From NCBI GenBank assembly GCA_022836615.1, contig MU405237.1, positions 248,001-312,000 on the forward strand: a DNA stretch of 64,000 bases. The letters run 5' to 3'. The stretch comes from Annulohypoxylon bovei var. microspora (taxonomy: Eukaryota > Ascomycota > Sordariomycetes > Xylariales > Hypoxylaceae). The notes under the pieces are model-generated. The model was given only the letters and a program-made list of their open reading frames with translations. It was not told the origin of the DNA and did not search any database. The first letter of the stretch is position 1; each line of letters starts with the position of its first letter. A program made the position numbers and the translations under genes. This document shows positions 59,742 to 64,000 of the stretch, piece by piece.

Positions 59742-60775
59742 GCTTAATCTACCTAACCGGTCTCTGGTCGACACAATAACAATATATCTCGGATGTACGG
59801 TGTACGGTGTACGGTGTACGGTGTATGGTATATGATATAGATATGTATTCGAGCTAGTTATACAATGGTTGGGATAAAGTCTACTCAGGTATGTATGTGT
59901 AGGTATACAATAGGTATACAAGATCTTGAGGGTCAGAGTAAGATAAAGGAAAATAAAGGTTACAATACACGTGTATCTGTCTGCCTATATCCTGTTGGTT
60001 AGATAGATCCAGGGTATATCAGTCTCTCTATCATACGTAGCCCTATCTCATGGATATGTCGGGAATCGCGCCCTAAGATTAGTGAACCAGCAAGTCGATT
60101 ACAAATTAGAAATTCGATAAGGACGCAGAATGCCTCTAAGCGACTTTGGGAAGTATTCCGACAAACGATTCAGGGGTCATGATCCTACCTTCCTATCTCC
60201 GTGCCATATTATGTAAGCAGCTTGAAAGTGTGGAACATTGAAATGATCCTTGTTGCTTTCAGCGTCTTTTAAGTACACCCGTACCATGTACCGTAGCGCG
60301 GGGTCATATGCAAGGTACCCCACATTCGATTTGATGTCAGTCCTCCCTGGCCATTTGAATCTACAAAATTTCAACTCAGATCTTTCTTAGAAGATTTGAA
60401 GCCTCAAAGGCGAATACTTTGCTATACACGAAAGGCAAAATACCTTCCTAAGGCGTTTATTGTATCTTTCCTGTGATATTTCGAGCCTAGAGCGGATTTT
60501 GTACATCAATTGAATTCCCACTACCTTTTCCACTGTCTATAGCAGTTGGATACCTCCACGCCGATCTCGCCCCCGAGCCAGATCCCTCCGTAAATTACCC
60601 CCATTCCCATCTATTCTCGCCAACGAGCGTTTGTCCGGTCCGAACGTGTTTTTAACAGCGCAAAGAAAAGAAGAAATAAAAAAAGGAGATTTCTCGTTTA
60701 AATTCACAAAGAATCTGACTTTGGAAGTGTGAAGGTATTTTTATAAGAGAAGTGTTTAGAGGGTGACTGTTCGTC
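59742..60775. other. divergent region, aminotransferase / MTHFR
   Basis: 1.03 kb shared promoter region with a 7-mer tandem repeat near the aminotransferase start and an A-rich MTHFR leader (60660-60775). An unexplained minus-strand open segment at 60177-60374 is discussed among findings. Confidence 0.55.
59794..59828. repeat. five 7-bp repeats (TGTACGG)
   Basis: Four perfect copies and one variant (TGTATGG), 53 bp upstream of the aminotransferase start codon and therefore inside its probable leader or core promoter. Confidence 0.9.
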
Positions 60776-62815
60776 ATGGAGAAGATCACGGACAAGATAG
60801 CCGCTCTGCCGGCCGATTCGAGTTATTTCTCTCTCGAATTCTTCCCGCCCAAAACTGCCATGGGATTTTCGAATCTACGCGACCGTCTTGATCGAATGGC
60901 ACGAGCCTTGCGACCCTTATTCGTAAACGTAACATGGGGTGCCGGAGGATCTACTGCCACCAAGTCTCTCGAATTAGCCGAAATATGTCAGAGGGAATTG
61001 AACCTAACGACATGTCTACACTTGACATGCACAAATATGAGTCGAAAATCGATTGATGGGGCCTTGGAAGATGCGAAGGTACTGGGTATTAGGAACATCC
61101 TGGCCTTAAGAGGCGATCCCCCGAGAGCCGCGGAATATCAAGACCTAAACGAAAGCCCAGAGGACGCCATAGATGAAACGTTCACATGGGCGATCGACTT
61201 GGTGCGATATATAAGGAAGACTCACGGCGACTACTTCTGCATCGGCGTTGCAGCATATCCCGAAGGCCATGCTGATGAGAGCCATCCTTTAGGCCAGAGT
61301 CTAGAGCACGATCTTCCATACCTAGTCGATAAAACCCAGGCCGGAGCTGATTTTCTCATGACCCAACTATTCTTCGACACGGAAGCTTACAGCAAGTTCG
61401 AACGGACTCTAAGAGACCACCCTAGCGGTGCCTTCAAAACAATTCCCATCATTCCAGGGTTGATGCCTATCCAGAGTTATCAGATGATCAAGAGAACCAC
61501 AAAGCTCAGCCATGCTAAGATACCTGATGCGATAATGTCTCGGCTTGATGATGTGAGAAAGGATGATGAGAAGGTTAAGAATGTTGGTGTGGATATCCTT
61601 TGCGAGATCGTCGACCAGGTTAGGGAGCTCACAAATAGAACTCCTGGTCCTCAAGGATTTCATTTCTATACTCTCAACCTCGAGAAGGCCGTATCATTTA
61701 TCGTCGAGAGGACGAATCTCATACCCCCTAGTACTCCTATATCAGAGGAAGAAGATGCCGTCGTCGAAGACATCATCTCCAAGATACCGACCCTGCAAGT
61801 CAACGGCTCAGACCACGACCGCTTCTCCCAGGCCCGCGACAACTCCGGAAGCCGCAGACAGTCTAACGTCGGCTCGGAACCCCGCAATCGCGTCATCATC
61901 TCTGGTCGCTCCGTCTCACACCCTGAGTACGAAGCTACATCGGCCGAAGCCAGCATACCCGCGGAGTCAATCAACAGCCGTGCCAACACGCTCGCCATAT
62001 CCGAGGGTGAAGGCGTGCTCGGCCGCGAGGCCACGTGGGACGACTTCCCCAACGGCCGCTGGGGTGACGCGCGCTCGCCCGCCTACGGCGAGATCGACGG
62101 CTACGGACCCAGCCTGCACGTGTCGCACGCGCAAGCCGTCGGCCTCTGGGGCAACCCTGCCAAGCTCTCTGATATCAACGACCTGTTCGTGCGCCACCTG
62201 TCCGGCGAGCTCTCTGCCATCCCCTGGAGCGAGGAAGAATTTAACGAGGAGACGACTACCATCAAATCATACCTGGTAAAGCTGAACCAGAAGGGGTGGT
62301 GGACAGTCGCCTCGCAGCCCGCCGTTAACGGCATCCGGTCCTCGGACCCCGTGTTCGGCTGGGGCCCGCAGCACGGCTTCGTCTTCCAGAAGGCGTTTGT
62401 TGAGTTCTTCGTGCCGAACACGCAGTGGCAGGTCCTGCTCGGCAAGCTCCGGAGCCCGGCGGTCAAGGGCCAGGTGTGCTTCTACGCGGCCAACGCCGCG
62501 GGCGACTTCTTGTCTTCGGATTTGACGGGCGGCGTCGTAGCGGCCGACGAGGTCAGCGAGTCGAGCACGAATGCCGTGACGTGGGGCGTGTTTCCCGGGA
62601 AAGAGATTATTACGCCGACGATCATAGAGGAGGTCAGCTTCAGGGCGTGGAGCGAGGAGGCGTTTGGCATCTTCGCCGAGTGGGCGCAGGTATACGGGAA
62701 GGGCTCAGAGAGCGAGAAATTGCTGGAGAAGGCCAGGGCCGACTCGTGGCTCGTCAATATCATACACCACGGCTACGTCGACAAGGATGCCTTATGGAAC
62801 CTGCTACTGGACTAG
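60776..62815 (+). CDS. methylenetetrahydrofolate reductase
   Basis: Single exon, 679 residues. The N-terminal TIM barrel (about 1-310) shows SLEFFPPKT, VTWGAGGST, CLHLTCTNM, NILALRGDPP, CIGVAAYPEGH, GADFLMTQLFFD and GLMPIQSYQ, with the FAD and folate residues typical of eukaryotic MTHFR. GFHFYTLNLEK closes the barrel. A Ser/Arg-rich linker (about 330-415) leads to the C-terminal regulatory domain (TWDDFPNGRWGDARSPAYGEIDGYGP ... to the end), which in animals binds S-adenosylmethionine. The enzyme makes 5-methyl-THF for methionine synthesis. Fungi carry two paralogues (Met12, Met13), and I cannot tell which this is. No intron is needed. Confidence 0.96.
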   Translation: MEKITDKIAALPADSSYFSLEFFPPKTAMGFSNLRDRLDRMARALRPLFVNVTWGAGGSTATKSLELAEICQRELNLTTCLHLTCTNMSRKSIDGALEDAKVLGIRNILALRGDPPRAAEYQDLNESPEDAIDETFTWAIDLVRYIRKTHGDYFCIGVAAYPEGHADESHPLGQSLEHDLPYLVDKTQAGADFLMTQLFFDTEAYSKFERTLRDHPSGAFKTIPIIPGLMPIQSYQMIKRTTKLSHAKIPDAIMSRLDDVRKDDEKVKNVGVDILCEIVDQVRELTNRTPGPQGFHFYTLNLEKAVSFIVERTNLIPPSTPISEEEDAVVEDIISKIPTLQVNGSDHDRFSQARDNSGSRRQSNVGSEPRNRVIISGRSVSHPEYEATSAEASIPAESINSRANTLAISEGEGVLGREATWDDFPNGRWGDARSPAYGEIDGYGPSLHVSHAQAVGLWGNPAKLSDINDLFVRHLSGELSAIPWSEEEFNEETTTIKSYLVKLNQKGWWTVASQPAVNGIRSSDPVFGWGPQHGFVFQKAFVEFFVPNTQWQVLLGKLRSPAVKGQVCFYAANAAGDFLSSDLTGGVVAADEVSESSTNAVTWGVFPGKEIITPTIIEEVSFRAWSEEAFGIFAEWAQVYGKGSESEKLLEKARADSWLVNIIHHGYVDKDALWNLLLD

Positions 62816-63563
62816 AAAGTTAAAAGCAAAAGAAAAATTAAAATAAGAGGAAAATCAACGTGGGGTAGTATTTCGGATGAGCTCGACTATCTACTAAGCA
62901 TCAGGTAGCCTGAGTTGCTGATAAACTATCTAATTCATCTGCAGCCCCTTATGTAGTCCTTAAATTCCACCCCCCAAAATGTGAAACTAGTGCAATGGGT
63001 AAAATCGAGAGCTCGGAAATTTCGGCGAGTGTGGATGTATGATCCAGTTGCTCGTGTACCTGAGTCGGAAAGTGAAAGCCAGATGGTACTTAGGGAGCCA
63101 TGTGAAACTTGCCCATAGGTTTATCGAATTGTCGGCAAAAGCAAAAAGAGTGATGATAGAACATTAGTACCGTTCGCCTAGTCCATCCGAACGCCTTCTT
63201 AGTCCACCACCAACTCGCGATGTTGGTCGGCGATCTTTCGTGTCATCATGCTGTCTCATAAAACTGTGCTTTTTTTGGTCCACTCGGTTTCCTTTGTTGG
63301 TAGCTAAGGGCGAATAAGAAAACCGGCGAATGACGTGCCTCCGGTGATACTGTACGGCTATCATTAAGGAGGGTTCTCACCAACATGTGATGATTCAGTA
63401 GCGATTGCCACCCTGTGATGGCGTCAAATAACACAAAGAAATAAAGCAGAAACCTAGAACTCCGAAGAAACCCTAACGCACCCTCACAATGCTGTGAGTT
63501 AGGAGTGGTATTGCAATAGTCGCCTTCACGGTTCACGGTGAGGAGCTTGCATGCGTGAGAACA
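62816..63563. other. convergent intergenic region
   Basis: 748 bp between MTHFR (+) and the right-edge gene (-). The frames at 63164-63536 are in the 3' flank and have no family features. Confidence 0.55.
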
Positions 63564-64000
63564 TCAAATTTCTCCATCGGAAAGATCATCGTTCGTGGTG
63601 AACATGCTCGGGGAGGAAACTAGGTCACTAGCATTCTGATGGCTAGCATGGTAGTCCTCGTCGGGCTCTGCCTCTTCCTTAACACGAGAAGAGCGTGTAG
63701 AGGTCTTACGGGTAGTCTTATCATCATCAGAGTCAATGATTTGAATCTCGTTGTTGCTCTTAGTTGGGATACTATTGATCCCGTTGCCGAAGACGGAGCC
63801 GTTCGTGGACTTCGAGCCATTGCTAGAGCCGAAGAGGTTGCGCGCAACACCATCGGTGCTGTTGGTAACCTTGGTGTTGCCGTTCTTCTTGGAGGCCGTG
63901 GTACCGTTAGCCTTGGCAGCACTAGCCTTGGTAGCACTAGCCCTGGTTCCGGTGTTGCGTCGCTTGGGAGCTGGAGAGTCATCATCGGAATGAACATCCT
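63564..64000 (-). CDS. C-terminal part of an unidentified, probably nuclear protein (runs off the window)
   Basis: The minus-strand frame ending in TGA at 63566-63564 stays open for 145 codons to the edge, with no Met start inside, so it was hidden behind a shadow frame. It reads DDDSPAPKRRNTGTRAS, then Ala/Lys/Thr/Asn-rich low complexity, IQIIDSDDDKTTRKTSTRSS, a KEEAEPDEDY acidic patch and a Ser-rich end NDDLSDGEI. The basic KRR cluster and alternating acidic/basic patches suggest the disordered tail of a nuclear protein. The IIDSDDD stretch resembles SUMO-interacting motifs. No domain is visible and I do not name it. Confidence 0.7.
   Translation of the reverse strand, partial: DVHSDDDSPAPKRRNTGTRASATKASAAKANGTTASKKNGNTKVTNSTDGVARNLFGSSNGSKSTNGSVFGNGINSIPTKSNNEIQIIDSDDDKTTRKTSTRSSRVKEEAEPDEDYHASHQNASDLVSSPSMFTTNDDLSDGEI

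Noticed and set aside
61563..62279. 238-codon Ser/Arg/Pro-rich frame inside MTHFR
   Set aside because: Frame-shifted shadow of the MTHFR linker and regulatory domain.
63620..63997. Pro/Leu/Thr-rich 125-codon minus frame at the right edge
   Set aside because: Wrong phase; the neighbouring frame ending at 63564 has the coherent nuclear-protein-like sequence.

Overview
This window is nuclear DNA of a filamentous ascomycete (Pezizomycotina). The signs are short GT-AG introns (about 47-135 nt) with CTAAC-type branch points, fungal-type proteins (WSC-domain peroxidase, Fes1, Ulp2-like protease, ARO8-like aminotransferase), a nuclear tRNA gene with an intron, and a DNA transposon destroyed by RIP-like C-to-T mutation. 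Sordariomycetes, perhaps Xylariales, is my best guess, but that is only an impression.

Layout. 1-9179 carries no gene I can support. It holds simple repeats and a scaffold gap (10 N at 7634-7643 between unreliable homopolymers). 9180-20630 is a housekeeping block: Elongator subunit ELP2 (+), a small-subunit-type serine palmitoyltransferase activator (-), a mitochondrial GGQ release-factor-like protein (+), actin (-), the Hsp70 exchange factor FES1 (+) and mitochondrial ribosomal protein uL5m (-). 21723-23653 is a 1.93-kb transposon with 65-bp inverted repeats and an interior mutated to almost pure A+T. 25014-33744 carries a ubiquitin hydrolase ending in a CaaX box (+), a 6-phosphofructo-2-kinase with a dead phosphatase domain (-) and TOM40 (+).

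35.2-43.0 kb is the accessory-looking part. Two paralogous small genes (both -, with the same intron position) bracket a patatin-like phospholipase with a zinc-finger-like tail and a four-helix membrane protein (both +). A candidate 69-residue secreted protein lies just beyond. 43.6-49.0 kb has signal peptidase subunit SPC3 (+) and a Ulp2-type SUMO protease (-). 49.0-53.2 kb has a 70-bp duplicated segment with a tRNA A-box-like motif and a secreted haem peroxidase with two WSC domains (-). 54.9-62.8 kb has tRNA-Glu(CTC), ribosomal protein uL4 (+), an aromatic aminotransferase (-) and methylenetetrahydrofolate reductase (+). The C-terminus of an unidentified Ser/Thr/Lys-rich protein (-) runs off the right edge.

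Most genes are unrelated housekeeping genes. The places where a local functional unit is conceivable are the 35-43 kb cluster (inference only) and the divergent aminotransferase/MTHFR pair. Exon boundaries were placed by hand from splice consensus, reading frame and protein-family continuity. The 5' end of the phosphofructokinase gene is unresolved.
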